Made by a program: the position numbers and the translations under genes. Positions 1-7,893 of a stretch of 64,000 nucleotides of DNA are shown here, piece after piece. Under the pieces are notes generated by a model. The model was not told the origin of the DNA and did not search any database. It saw nothing but the letters and a program-made list of their open reading frames with translations. The stretch is from the NCBI RefSeq assembly GCF_031082405.1, contig NZ_JAVHJU010000075.1, positions 38,358 to 102,357 of the forward strand. The letters run 5' to 3'. Numbering within the stretch: position 1 is the stretch's first letter; each line of letters begins with the position of its first letter. This DNA comes from Amycolatopsis sp. A133. GTDB lineage: Bacteria; Actinomycetota; Actinomycetes; Mycobacteriales; Pseudonocardiaceae.

Positions 1-10
1 CGACCAAGCG

Positions 11-778
11 TTAGATCGGGGTGACGTACGCGCCGGAGATGCCGCCGTCGACCAGGAACTGCGACGCCGTGATGAAGCTGGCGTCGTCGCTGGCCAGGAA
101 GGCGACCGCGCCCGCGATCTCCTCCGGCTCGGCGAACCGGCCGACCGGCACGTGCACCAGGCGCCGCGCCGCGCGTTCCGGGTCCTTCGCGAACAGCTCC
201 TTGAGCAGCGGGGTGTTGACCGGCCCCGGGCACAGCGCGTTGACGCGGATGTTCTCCCGCGCGAACTGCACGCCGAGCTCGCGGCTCATCGCCAGCACGC
301 CGCCCTTGGACGCGGTGTAGGAGATCTGCGAGGTCGCCGCGCCCATCACCGCCACGAACGACGCCGTGTTGATGATCGACCCCTTGCCCTGGCGCTGCAT
401 GTGCGGCAGGACGGCCTTGCAGCAGTGGTACACCGACGTCAGGTTGACCCGCTGCACGCGGTCCCACGCCTCGATGCCGGTGGTGAGGATGGAGTCGTCC
501 TCGGGCGGCGAGATGCCGGCGTTGTTGAAGGCGACGTCGACCGAGCCGAACTGCTCCACCGTGCTGTGGAACAGGTTCTCGACCTGCTCGGCGTCGGTGA
601 CGTCGGTCTGGATGAACGCGCCGCCGATCTCGTCGGCGGCCGCCTTGCCCTCGGCGGGGGTGAGGTCCGCGATGACGACCTTCGCACCTTCGCTCGCCAG
701 GCGGCGGGCCGAGGCGAGGCCGATGCCGCTCGCCCCGCCGGTGATGACCGCGACGCGGCCTTCGAAACGCTGGACCAT
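11..778 (-). CDS. SDR-family oxidoreductase (FabG-like)
   Basis: A 255-aa short-chain dehydrogenase/reductase, a cytosolic NAD(P)(H)-dependent enzyme. The N-terminal Rossmann motif TGGASGIG lies at residues 13-20, NNAG at about 91, and the catalytic YxxxK as YTASK in the middle; the C-terminal VDGG motif is typical of 3-oxoacyl-ACP reductase-like SDRs. The ATG start overlaps the stop of the aldehyde dehydrogenase by one base (TAATG), so it is the last visible gene of a four-gene operon. The substrate cannot be read from sequence. The context suggests it acts on an alcohol or keto intermediate of gamma-glutamyl amine breakdown. The operon may continue past the left edge, where a permease often sits in related loci. 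Confidence 0.9.
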   Translation of the reverse strand: MVQRFEGRVAVITGGASGIGLASARRLASEGAKVVIADLTPAEGKAAADEIGGAFIQTDVTDAEQVENLFHSTVEQFGSVDVAFNNAGISPPEDDSILTTGIEAWDRVQRVNLTSVYHCCKAVLPHMQRQGKGSIINTASFVAVMGAATSQISYTASKGGVLAMSRELGVQFARENIRVNALCPGPVNTPLLKELFAKDPERAARRLVHVPVGRFAEPEEIAGAVAFLASDDASFITASQFLVDGGISGAYVTPI

Positions 779-2145
779 TACTCCTCCGTGCTCAGAAAGA
801 CGTTCTTGGTTTCGGTGAACGCCGCCGCGGCGTCCGGGCCGAGCTCGCGGCCGAGGCCGGACTGCTTGAAGCCGCCGAACGGCGTCCAGTAGCGCACCGA
901 CGAGTGCGAGTTGACCGAGAGGTTGCCGGCTTCGACGCCGCGCGCGACCCGGAACGCGCGGCCGGCGTCGCGGGTCCAGATCGACCCGGACAGGCCGTAC
1001 TCGGTCGTGTTGGCCATCCGGATCGCGTCGGCCTCCTCCGCGAACGGCACGACGGCGACGACCGGGCCGAAGACTTCCTCCGCCGCGACCGGGTGGTGCA
1101 GGTCCGGCGGGGTGAGGACGGTCGGCGGGAACCAGAAGCCGCGGCCGGTGGGCGCGGTGCCGCGGAACGCGACCGGCGCGTCGCCGGGCACGTAGGAAGC
1201 GACCTTCTCCCGGTGCGCGGCCGAAATGAGCGGACCCATCTCGGTCTTCTCGTCGGCGGGGTCGCCGACGACGACGCCGTGCACCGCGGGCTCGAGCAGC
1301 TCCATGAACCGGTCGTACGCGCTCGTCTGCACCAGGATGAGCGACCGGGCGCAGCAGTCCTGGCCGGCGTTGTCGAAGACGCCGTAGGGCGCGGTCGCCG
1401 CGGCCTTCTCCAGGTCGGAGTCGGCGAAGACGATGTTGGCGTTCTTGCCGCCGAGCTCCAGCGTCACGCGCTTCACCTGCGCCGCGCAGCCCGCCATGAT
1501 CTGCTTGCCGACCTCGGTGGAGCCGGTGAACACGACCTTCCGCACGGCCGGGTGGTCGACGAACCGCTGCCCGACCACGGACCCCTTGCCGGGCAGCACC
1601 TGGAAGACGTCCTCCGGGATACCGGCTTCGCGGGCCAGTTCGGCCAGCCGGACGGCCGTCAGCGGCGTCAGCTCGGCGGGCTTGAGGACAACGGTGTTCC
1701 CGGCGGCGAGCGCGGGCGCGAACCCCCAGCCGGCGATCGGCATCGGGAAGTTCCACGGCACGATCACGCCCACCACGCCCAGGGGTTCCTGGAAGGTGAC
1801 GTTGATGCCGCCCGGCACCGGGATCTGCTGGCCGATCAGGCGTTCCGGGGCCGCCGAGTAGTAGTTGAGGACGTCGCGGACGTTGCCCGCCTCCCAGCGG
1901 GCGTTGCCGATGGTGTGCCCGGAGTTCTCGACCTCCAGCCGCGCGAGGTGCTCGATGTCGGCCTCGACGGCGTCGGCGAAGCGGCGCAGCAGCCGCGCGC
2001 GGTCGCCGGGGGTGACGTCGCGCCAGGCCGGGAACGCCGCGTGGGCGCGGGCGATCGCCGCGTCGGTCTCTTCGGCGCTCGTCAGCGGGACCGTCCGCAC
2101 CACCTCCTCGGTGGCCGGGTTCAGGACGTCGAAACTGGTGGTCAT
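778..2145 (-). CDS. NAD(P)-dependent aldehyde dehydrogenase
   Basis: A 455-aa class-3 aldehyde dehydrogenase that oxidises an aldehyde to the acid. The substrate-pocket motif VIVPWNFP is at about 127-134, the catalytic general base Glu is in TLELGGKN (E230), and the nucleophilic Cys is in GQDCCARS (C264). The start is the ATG whose first base is 2145; the open frame runs further upstream but lies inside the upstream gene and does not look like ALDH. This start overlaps the stop of the class-I hydrolase in an ATGA junction. By context it probably oxidises gamma-glutamyl-aminobutyraldehyde or a related gamma-glutamyl aldehyde, as PuuC does in the Puu pathway. That substrate is an inference. Confidence 0.9.
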   Translation of the reverse strand: MTTSFDVLNPATEEVVRTVPLTSAEETDAAIARAHAAFPAWRDVTPGDRARLLRRFADAVEADIEHLARLEVENSGHTIGNARWEAGNVRDVLNYYSAAPERLIGQQIPVPGGINVTFQEPLGVVGVIVPWNFPMPIAGWGFAPALAAGNTVVLKPAELTPLTAVRLAELAREAGIPEDVFQVLPGKGSVVGQRFVDHPAVRKVVFTGSTEVGKQIMAGCAAQVKRVTLELGGKNANIVFADSDLEKAAATAPYGVFDNAGQDCCARSLILVQTSAYDRFMELLEPAVHGVVVGDPADEKTEMGPLISAAHREKVASYVPGDAPVAFRGTAPTGRGFWFPPTVLTPPDLHHPVAAEEVFGPVVAVVPFAEEADAIRMANTTEYGLSGSIWTRDAGRAFRVARGVEAGNLSVNSHSSVRYWTPFGGFKQSGLGRELGPDAAAAFTETKNVFLSTEE

Positions 2146-2858
2146 CGGTTCTCCTTGCTCGCTTCGACGAGAGCCTGGAACAGCCGGACGTCGTCGGTGT
2201 CCTGCTCGGGGTGCCACTGGACGCCCAGCGTGAACTCGCCGGGCACCTCCGCGGCCTCGATCGTGCCGTCGGCGGCCCACCCGACGGCCTCCAGGCCGGC
2301 GCCGAGCCGGTCGATCGCCTGGTGGTGGTAGCACAGGGTCTTGGTTTCCGAGCCCAGGATCGCCGCCGCTCTGCTGCCCTCGGCCAGGGTGACCGTGCCC
2401 CGGCCGAACGTCGCCGGCGCGGGCTGGTGCTCGGTGGTGCCCGCGCTTTCGGGCAGGTGCTGGGCCAGGGTGCCACCGAGGGCGACGCTGATCACCTGCA
2501 GGCCGCGGCACACACCGAGCACCGGTTTGCCCGCCTTGCGCGCGGCCGCGAACAGGCCGAACTCGAAGGCGTCGCGCTCCGGCCGGACGTAGGTGGCCGG
2601 GTGCGGCTCGTGGCCGTAGCGTTCCGGCTCGACGTCGGCGCCGCCGGTGAGCACCAGCCCGTCCACAGTGGACACCAGCCGGTCGTACGCAGCCGACACC
2701 GGCGGCAGCAGCACCGGGACGCCGCCCGCCGCGACGACGCAGTCGACGTAGACCCGGTGCAGCAGCACGGCTTCGGTTTCCCAGACCAGGAACTTCGCGG
2801 GTTCCAGGTAGGCGGTGAGGCCGATGACGGGCCGGTCGTCAGAGCCGTTCGAAGCCAC
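2142..2858 (-). CDS. Gamma-glutamyl-gamma-aminobutyrate hydrolase family protein (peptidase C26)
   Basis: A 238-aa class-I glutamine amidotransferase-like hydrolase. The nucleophile elbow GVCRGLQ places the catalytic Cys at 117, and the His is in GVQWHPEQ near the C-terminus. The family (PuuD) releases glutamate from gamma-glutamyl-GABA. The GTG start gives a 20-nt overlap with the upstream ligase gene. Position in the operon (ligase, hydrolase, aldehyde dehydrogenase) matches a gamma-glutamylation route: glutamate is put on an amine, the amine end is oxidised, then glutamate is recovered. The exact amine (putrescine, ethanolamine or other) is not determined. Confidence 0.9.
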   Translation of the reverse strand: MASNGSDDRPVIGLTAYLEPAKFLVWETEAVLLHRVYVDCVVAAGGVPVLLPPVSAAYDRLVSTVDGLVLTGGADVEPERYGHEPHPATYVRPERDAFEFGLFAAARKAGKPVLGVCRGLQVISVALGGTLAQHLPESAGTTEHQPAPATFGRGTVTLAEGSRAAAILGSETKTLCYHHQAIDRLGAGLEAVGWAADGTIEAAEVPGEFTLGVQWHPEQDTDDVRLFQALVEASKENR

Positions 2859-4203
2859 GGACGAGCTCCCAGTCGGTGACGGCGGCGTTGTAGGCGTCGA
2901 TTTCGATCTTCGCCGCGTTCAGGTAGTGGTCGACGACGTCGTCGCCGAAGGCCGCGCGGGCCAGGTCGCTGCCGGCCAGGGCCGCGGCGGCCTCGGGCAG
3001 CGTGGTCGGCACGGTGTTCCGGCCGGAGTCGTAGGCGTTGCCGGTGAAGGGCTCTTCGAGCTCCAGCTCGTTCTCGATGCCATGGAGCCCGGCGGCGATG
3101 AGCGCGGCGACGGCGAGGTACGGGTTGACGTCCCCGCCCGGCACCCGGTTCTCGACGCGCAGCGACTCGCCGTGCCCGACGACGCGCAGGGCGCAGGTGC
3201 GGTTGTCGGTGCCCCAGGCGATCGCGGTCGGCGCGAAGCTGCCGGGCACGAACCGCTTGTAGGAGTTGACGTTCGGCGCGAGGAAGTACGTCAGCTCGTG
3301 CAGCGCGGCGAGCTGGCCGGCGAGGAAGTGCTCCATCAGCTTCGAGAAGCCGTGCTCGCCGTCCCCGGCCAGCACGGCGCGGCCCTCGGCCGAGCGCAAG
3401 CTGATGTGGATGTGGCAGGAGTTGCCTTCGCGCTCGTTGTACTTCGCCATGAAGGTGAGGCTCTTGCCCTCCTGCGCGGCGATCTCCTTGGCGCCGTTCT
3501 TGTAGACGCTGTGGTTGTCGCAGGTGCTCAGCGCGTCCGTGTAGCGGAAGGCGATCTCCTGCTGGCCCGGGTTGCACTCGCCCTTGACGGACTCCGGGTA
3601 GAGCCCGGCACCGGCCATGTCGTTGCGGATGCGGCGCAGCAGCGGCTCCAGCCGCGCGGTGCCGAGCATCGAGTAGTCGACGTTGTACTGGTTGGCGGGC
3701 TTGAGGCCGTGGTAGCGCTTGTCCCAGGCGGCTTCGTAGGTGTCGTCGAAGACGATGAACTCGAGTTCGGTGCCGACGAAGGCGGCGAGCCCCCGCTCGG
3801 CGAGCCGGTCGAGCTGGCGGCGCAGGACCTGGCGCGGCGACACCGCGACCGGACCGCCCTGCACGCGCTCGACGTCGGCCAGCACCAGCGCGGTGCCCTC
3901 GTGCCAGGGGATCTCCCGCAGCGTCTCGAGGTCGGGGCGCAGCACAAAGTCGCCGTACCCGCTGTCCCACGAGGAAAGGGCGTACCCGCCGACGGTGTTC
4001 ATGTCGACGTCGACGGCGAGCAGGTAGTTGCAGGCCTCCGTGGCGTGGCCGACGACCTCGTCCAGGAAGTACTCCGCCGAGCAGCGCTTGCCCTGCAGCC
4101 TGCCCTGCATGTCGGTGAGCGCGACGAGCACCGTGTCGATCGTGCCCGCGTCCACGCGCGCCCGGAGTTCGTCGAGCGTGAGCATGCCTCGCCTGCGTGC
4201 CAT
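2839..4203 (-). CDS. Glutamine synthetase-family gamma-glutamyl-amine ligase
   Basis: A 454-aa protein of the glutamine synthetase fold, with an N-terminal beta-grasp domain and a C-terminal catalytic domain. GTELEFI (metal-ligand Glu) and GECNPGQQEIAFR (about 210-220) are typical of the GlnA3/GlnA4/PuuA branch, which ligates glutamate to polyamines or ethanolamine rather than to ammonia. It is first in the operon with a C26 hydrolase, an ALDH and an SDR, which supports amine catabolism over nitrogen assimilation. The ATG at 4203 is preceded by a 210-bp region with two palindromes. A second in-frame ATG lies six codons in. No adenylylation-site assignment was attempted. Confidence 0.88.
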   Translation of the reverse strand: MARRRGMLTLDELRARVDAGTIDTVLVALTDMQGRLQGKRCSAEYFLDEVVGHATEACNYLLAVDVDMNTVGGYALSSWDSGYGDFVLRPDLETLREIPWHEGTALVLADVERVQGGPVAVSPRQVLRRQLDRLAERGLAAFVGTELEFIVFDDTYEAAWDKRYHGLKPANQYNVDYSMLGTARLEPLLRRIRNDMAGAGLYPESVKGECNPGQQEIAFRYTDALSTCDNHSVYKNGAKEIAAQEGKSLTFMAKYNEREGNSCHIHISLRSAEGRAVLAGDGEHGFSKLMEHFLAGQLAALHELTYFLAPNVNSYKRFVPGSFAPTAIAWGTDNRTCALRVVGHGESLRVENRVPGGDVNPYLAVAALIAAGLHGIENELELEEPFTGNAYDSGRNTVPTTLPEAAAALAGSDLARAAFGDDVVDHYLNAAKIEIDAYNAAVTDWELVRGFERL

Positions 4204-4211
4204 CGTCGCCC

Positions 4212-4235
4212 CAAAGGTTTGATCTGAATCCTTTG
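4212..4235. promoter_or_regulatory. Operator-like palindrome 1 upstream of the amine-ligase operon
   Basis: CAAAGG, twelve bases, CCTTTG: perfect 6-bp arms around an AT-rich centre, starting 8 bp upstream of the ligase ATG. The same 6-N12-6 layout recurs at 4278-4301. Probably a repressor site. The regulator is not in the window. Confidence 0.5.
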
Positions 4236-4277
4236 CGGGTTCTTCCTACCCGGTGACTTAGGCTGGGTCAACTCCCG

Positions 4278-4301
4278 AAAAGGTATTATTTTGAACCTTT
4301 G
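4278..4301. promoter_or_regulatory. Operator-like palindrome 2 between ligase operon and stress gene
   Basis: AAAAGG, twelve bases, CCTTTG: the same spacing as the site at 4212-4235 with one arm mismatch and a very AT-rich centre. The two centres are 66 bp apart. It could control the minus-strand operon, the plus-strand gene at 4414, or both. Confidence 0.45.
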
Positions 4302-4413
4302 GGGTGACGGCCGGATTGTCCGGGTTGCCCGGCTGAGAAGAGTCTGTGAATCCGCTCGATCGGGAGGAAACCGGGGCACTCGCACGTTGAACCGGGCAAG
4401 AGAGGTGAGATCG

Positions 4414-4938
4414 ATGACCACAGCATTCACGCAGCAGACCACGATCGGACAGCAGCAGGCCCGGCCCCAGCTGCCGACCCTGCCCACCGGCTGGCCGATC
4501 GGTTCGTACGAGTCCTACGAGCAGGCACAGCGGGCGGTCGACCACCTCGCGGGCGCGGACTTCCCCGTCACCGACGTCACGATCGTGGGCGTGGAGCCGC
4601 TGCTCGTCGAGCGGGTGGCGGGCCGGATGACGTGGGGCAAGGTCCTCGGCAGCGCGGCGACGTCCGGTGCGCTGTTCGGCCTGTTCCTCGGCCTCATGCT
4701 CAGCCTGCTCAACCCGGGCGCCGGCCTGGTCCCGATCGTGATCGGCCTGGTCGCCGGGCTCGGGTTCAACCTGCTGTTCGGCGCACTGGGCTACGCGGTG
4801 AACCGGAACAAGCGCGGGTTCATCTCGCAGAGCCAGCTGGTGGCCCGCCGCTACGACGTCCTGTCCCAGCCGCGCAACGCCGAAAAGGGCCGCGCGCTGC
4901 TGGCCGACCTGGCGGCGCGCAGCGCGTTCGGCCACTGA
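4414..4938 (+). CDS. General stress protein 17M-like membrane protein
   Basis: A 174-aa protein. Residues of about 28-70 resemble the YflT/GSP17M domain (IGSYESYEQAQRAV ... VTDVTIVG). Two adjacent hydrophobic helices follow at roughly 85-125, and then a basic tail. The start is the ATG after GTGAGATCG; the frame extends upstream but that part is not domain-like. It probably sits in the cytoplasmic membrane with the stress domain in the cytosol. The family function is unknown. It diverges from the amine-ligase operon and shares its 210-bp upstream region. Confidence 0.75.
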   Translation: MTTAFTQQTTIGQQQARPQLPTLPTGWPIGSYESYEQAQRAVDHLAGADFPVTDVTIVGVEPLLVERVAGRMTWGKVLGSAATSGALFGLFLGLMLSLLNPGAGLVPIVIGLVAGLGFNLLFGALGYAVNRNKRGFISQSQLVARRYDVLSQPRNAEKGRALLADLAARSAFGH

Positions 4939-4953
4939 CCGGCACCGGAAGAT

Positions 4954-4990
4954 CGAAGGCCGCCCCCGGGAGTCCCGGAGGCGGCCTTCG
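4954..4990 (+). terminator. Hairpin terminator after the stress protein gene
   Basis: GC-rich inverted repeat with arms CGAAGGCCGCC and GGCGGCCTTCG, 16 bp after the stop at 4938. There is no T-run, as is usual in high-GC actinobacteria. It lies in the gap between convergent genes and may act on both strands. Confidence 0.7.
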
Positions 4991-5025
4991 CCGCATCGGG
5001 AGCGGCCCCGACCGCTCCCGTCCCC

Positions 5026-6246
5026 CTACCTGGTCGGTGTCGCCGAGGCCGGCGGCGGGGTGGTGGTCGTGGGCGACGGCGTGGCGGACGGCACCGTCAC
5101 CTTGGGGATCGCGGCACTGAACGGCACGCCCGCGAGCTCGCGGCAGGCGCCGCGGTAGCCGTTGTAGCCGTTGTAGTTGCCCTGGTCGTCGACCACGCCC
5201 TCCTCGATCTTCGGCCGGGGGAACCGGTTGTCCTCGCCGATCTTCTGCCGGCTGCCGCTCGAGCGCTCGCAGCCGTAGCGGGTCATCGTGATCGGCCTGC
5301 CCTCTTCGTCGTAGAGGTAGACCTCGGTCAGCGGCTTGCCCTCGGCGTCGAAGGCGTAGACGTTTTCGACATCGCGGCCGCCGTAGGTCAGCTGGTCGTT
5401 GCCGTAGCGGTCGGCCGAAGACGGGTAGTACGAGGACGGGTTCGAGTAGGAGCTCCCGCGTGAGAAGAGGTCGACCGCGGCACCGAAGCCGCCCAGCGCG
5501 CCGCCGATGACGAACGCCGAGATCGGCACGGCCACCCACAGCAGCCGCCGGTCGGCGCGCACCCGCGGCCCCGCCCAAAGGGCCGCGACGGCCGCGAGGA
5601 TCAGGAACGGCAGCAGCAGCACCGCGTCCCGGTGCCGCAGCATGAACAGCAGCCCGAACGCGACCAGCGCGACGGCGCACAGCACCCACCACGCCGGCTT
5701 GAGCGAACCGAGGTAGCGCAGGACCTTGCCGGTGTCCTCCTGCTCGCGCCCCTTGGCCATCGTGGCGCGCAGCCACGCCACTTCCGGCAGGGCCAGCACC
5801 GGCTCGACCCCGCCGCGCAGCAGCAGCACCAGGCTGACGAGGAACACCGGCGCGAACAGCAGCAGGCCGATGAGGACGTCGGGGTCGACGGTGACGGCGG
5901 CACCGAACGCGAGCAGCGCGAACCCCAGCGCGGAGAACACGAGGCCCCACAACGCGATCCGCGGTTTCACCAGGCTGGGGGCGGTGCGGGCGAGCACCTG
6001 GGTGGCGCCTTCCCCGGCCGCCGGGTACCCGCCCGACGCGCGCAGCTCGGCGGCGTAGCTCTCGGGCGAGCCGAGCCGTTCGATCAGGGCCTCGACGCGG
6101 GCACCCTGCCCCAGCTCGGCTTCCAGTTCCGCCAGGTGCGGGCGGACGTCCTCGAGGATTTCCTCGACCTCGCTCGCGGGCAGGTCGGCGAGCGCGGTGC
6201 GGACCCGCGCCAGGTACACCCGCACGGCGGTCGGCTTGTCGCTCAT
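5026..6246 (-). CDS. HAAS/DUF1700-type membrane protein partnered with PadR
   Basis: A 406-aa membrane protein. Residues of about 1-75 form a cytosolic helical domain (VRVYLARVRTALADLP ... LIERLGSPESYAAEL) typical of the HAAS/DUF1700 proteins encoded beside PadR regulators. Several TM helices follow over about 90-290 in pairs, and then a hydrophilic, Tyr/Ser-rich C-terminal part ending in a Pro/Thr stretch. The ATG at 6246 overlaps the PadR stop (ATGA). The N-terminal domain is thought to be a sensor or binding module. The role of the exported tail is unknown. Confidence 0.75.
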   Translation of the reverse strand: MSDKPTAVRVYLARVRTALADLPASEVEEILEDVRPHLAELEAELGQGARVEALIERLGSPESYAAELRASGGYPAAGEGATQVLARTAPSLVKPRIALWGLVFSALGFALLAFGAAVTVDPDVLIGLLLFAPVFLVSLVLLLRGGVEPVLALPEVAWLRATMAKGREQEDTGKVLRYLGSLKPAWWVLCAVALVAFGLLFMLRHRDAVLLLPFLILAAVAALWAGPRVRADRRLLWVAVPISAFVIGGALGGFGAAVDLFSRGSSYSNPSSYYPSSADRYGNDQLTYGGRDVENVYAFDAEGKPLTEVYLYDEEGRPITMTRYGCERSSGSRQKIGEDNRFPRPKIEEGVVDDQGNYNGYNGYRGACRELAGVPFSAAIPKVTVPSATPSPTTTTPPPASATPTR

Positions 6247-6566
6247 GCTGCCTCTCCCAAAAGCACGTTCATCGTCGATGCGAAGCTCTGCCAGGTCTTG
6301 CCCGACTCCGCGAGGCGCACCCGGCCCGGCTCGTTCAGGCTGTAGTACTTGCGGTGGGGCCCTTCTTCGCTGGGCACCACGTACGAGGTCAGCAGGCCGG
6401 CCTTGTACAGCCTGCGCAACGTCCCGTACACCGACGCGTCCCCCACCTCGTCCAGGCCGGCGGCCCGGAGTCTTCTCAGGACGTCGTACCCGTAGCCGTC
6501 CTCTTCGCGGAGCACCGCGAGGACGGCGAGGTCGAGCACGCCCTTGAGCAGCTGACTGATCTCCAC
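6243..6566 (-). CDS. PadR-family transcriptional regulator
   Basis: A 107-aa winged-helix regulator with LKGVLDLAVLAVL at the start, YGYDVLRRL, the recognition region VGDASVYGTLRRLYKAGLL, and the wing RKYYSL. It is a short PadR-s type with only a brief C-terminal dimer helix. The start is GTG. It is translationally coupled to the downstream HAAS membrane protein, the usual arrangement for the family, and probably represses its own operon. The 170 bp upstream (to the SMP-30 gene on the other strand) should hold the operator, but I cannot define one. Confidence 0.88.
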   Translation of the reverse strand: MEISQLLKGVLDLAVLAVLREEDGYGYDVLRRLRAAGLDEVGDASVYGTLRRLYKAGLLTSYVVPSEEGPHRKYYSLNEPGRVRLAESGKTWQSFASTMNVLLGEAA

Positions 6567-6687
6567 TGCACCCCTCCAGTCTTACGCTTGGAAAGGTACC
6601 ACGCAATGCACAGTAGTGCGCACGGCGGAGGGCCCGCCGGCCTTGCCGAGGGCGGCGTGGATCAGGTTCGGTGGTCCATGATCTCCG

Positions 6688-6726
6688 CAGAATTCCACAG
6701 CAGAATTCCACAGCAGGATTCGACAA
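6688..6726 (+). repeat. 13-bp tandem repeat, three copies, upstream of the lactonase gene
   Basis: CAGAATTCCACAG occurs twice head to tail (6688-6700, 6701-6713) and a third diverged copy follows (CAGGATTCGACAA, 6714-6726). It ends ten bases before the ATG at 6737, so it overlaps the leader. It could be a repeated regulator half-site or simple slippage. Confidence 0.7.
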
Positions 6727-6736
6727 GGGGTGAGAG

Positions 6737-7639
6737 ATGGATCCGGTCAAGACGGACTTCGAGGTCCTCGACGAGCGGTTCAAGCGCGTCAACGGCGACG
6801 AGTGGATGCAGCGCCTGCACACCGGCTGCCGCTGGACGGAAGGACCGGCGTACTTCCCGGCCGGCCGCTACCTGGTGTTCAGCGACATCCCGAACGACCG
6901 CACGCTGCGCTGGGACGAGACGACCGGGCAGGTCGGTGTGTTCCGGCAGCCGTCGAACTACGCCAACGGGCACACGGTGGACCGCCGGGGACGGCTGATC
7001 AGCTGCGAGCAGGGCCTCCGCCGCGTGACGCGCACCGAGCCCGACGGGTCGATCACGGTGCTGGCGTCGGAGTACCGGGGCAAAAGGCTGAACAGCCCGA
7101 ACGACGTCGTCGAGCACTCGGACGGGTCGATCTGGTTCACCGACCCGAGTTACGGCATCGACAGCGACTACGAGGGCTACCGGGCGGAGAGCGAGATCGG
7201 CGCGTGCCACGTGTACCGCGTCGCACCGGACGGCTCGGTGACGATCGCCGCCGACGACTTTTCCCGGCCGAACGGGCTGGCGTTTTCGGCGGACGAATCC
7301 CGGCTGTACATCGCCGACACGCGCCAGGACCCCAGCCACCTCCGCGTGTTCGAGGTGGGTGAGAACGGCAAGCTGACGGGCGGCGACATCTTCGCGACGA
7401 GCGACAGCGGCGGCTTCGACGGAGTCCGCGTGGACAGCGAAAACCAGGTGTGGGCGGCCGCCCACGACGGCCTGCACTGCTTCGCCACGGACGGAACGCG
7501 CATCGGCAAGCTGCGGATGCCGGAGATCTGCTCGAACTTCACGTTCGGCGGAGCACGCGGGAACGAGCTGTTCATCACGGCTTCGAGTTCGCTGTACACG
7601 CTCCGGGTGACGGTGAACGGGGCCCGCTACCCGCGCTGA
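6737..7639 (+). CDS. SMP-30/gluconolactonase family hydrolase
   Basis: A 300-aa six-bladed beta-propeller of the SMP-30/LRE family, which opens sugar-type lactones using a divalent metal. The expected metal ligands are visible: Glu in TEGPAY near residue 37, Asn in NSPNDVVEHSDG, Asn in SRPNGLAFS, and Asp in LYIADT. The ATG follows GAGAG. It is cytosolic, since no signal peptide is seen. It stands alone on the plus strand between a divergent PadR operon and a repeat cluster. The lactone substrate cannot be assigned. Confidence 0.9.
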   Translation: MDPVKTDFEVLDERFKRVNGDEWMQRLHTGCRWTEGPAYFPAGRYLVFSDIPNDRTLRWDETTGQVGVFRQPSNYANGHTVDRRGRLISCEQGLRRVTRTEPDGSITVLASEYRGKRLNSPNDVVEHSDGSIWFTDPSYGIDSDYEGYRAESEIGACHVYRVAPDGSVTIAADDFSRPNGLAFSADESRLYIADTRQDPSHLRVFEVGENGKLTGGDIFATSDSGGFDGVRVDSENQVWAAAHDGLHCFATDGTRIGKLRMPEICSNFTFGGARGNELFITASSSLYTLRVTVNGARYPR

Positions 7640-7657
7640 TCCTCAGGTCGCCGCACG

Positions 7658-7886
7658 CGCCCCAATGTGGCGTTGGGTGCGTTGAATCGACACTGCGGCG
7701 CGAAGCGCCTCCGTTGAGGGCGGCGGCGGGGGCATGGATGGAGCACCGAACGCCACATTCGGTGCGCTCAACGCACCGAACGCCACATTGGGTGCGTCCA
7801 ACGCACCGAACGCCACATTGGGTGCGTCCAACGCACCGAACGCCACATTGGGCGCGTCCAACGCACCGAACGCCACATTGGGGCGC
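7658..7886. repeat. Dispersed 30-bp repeat family, locus A
   Basis: An inverted edge copy (GCGCCCCAATGTGGCGTT at 7658) is followed, after about 55 bp, by five direct copies of a 30-bp unit built around ACCGAACGCCACATTGGGTG (7743, 7773, 7803, 7833, 7863). The right edge AACGCCACATTGGGGCGC mirrors the left edge. Units are back to back with no spacers. The array fills the gap between the convergent lactonase and MAB_1171c-type genes, so as RNA it would form strong hairpins. The same family recurs at 49491 and 56946. Confidence 0.9.
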
Positions 7887-7893
7887 TTGGGGC

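Noticed and set aside
7743..7886. CRISPR array
   Set aside because: The 30-bp units are adjacent with no unique spacers, and there are no cas genes nearby.
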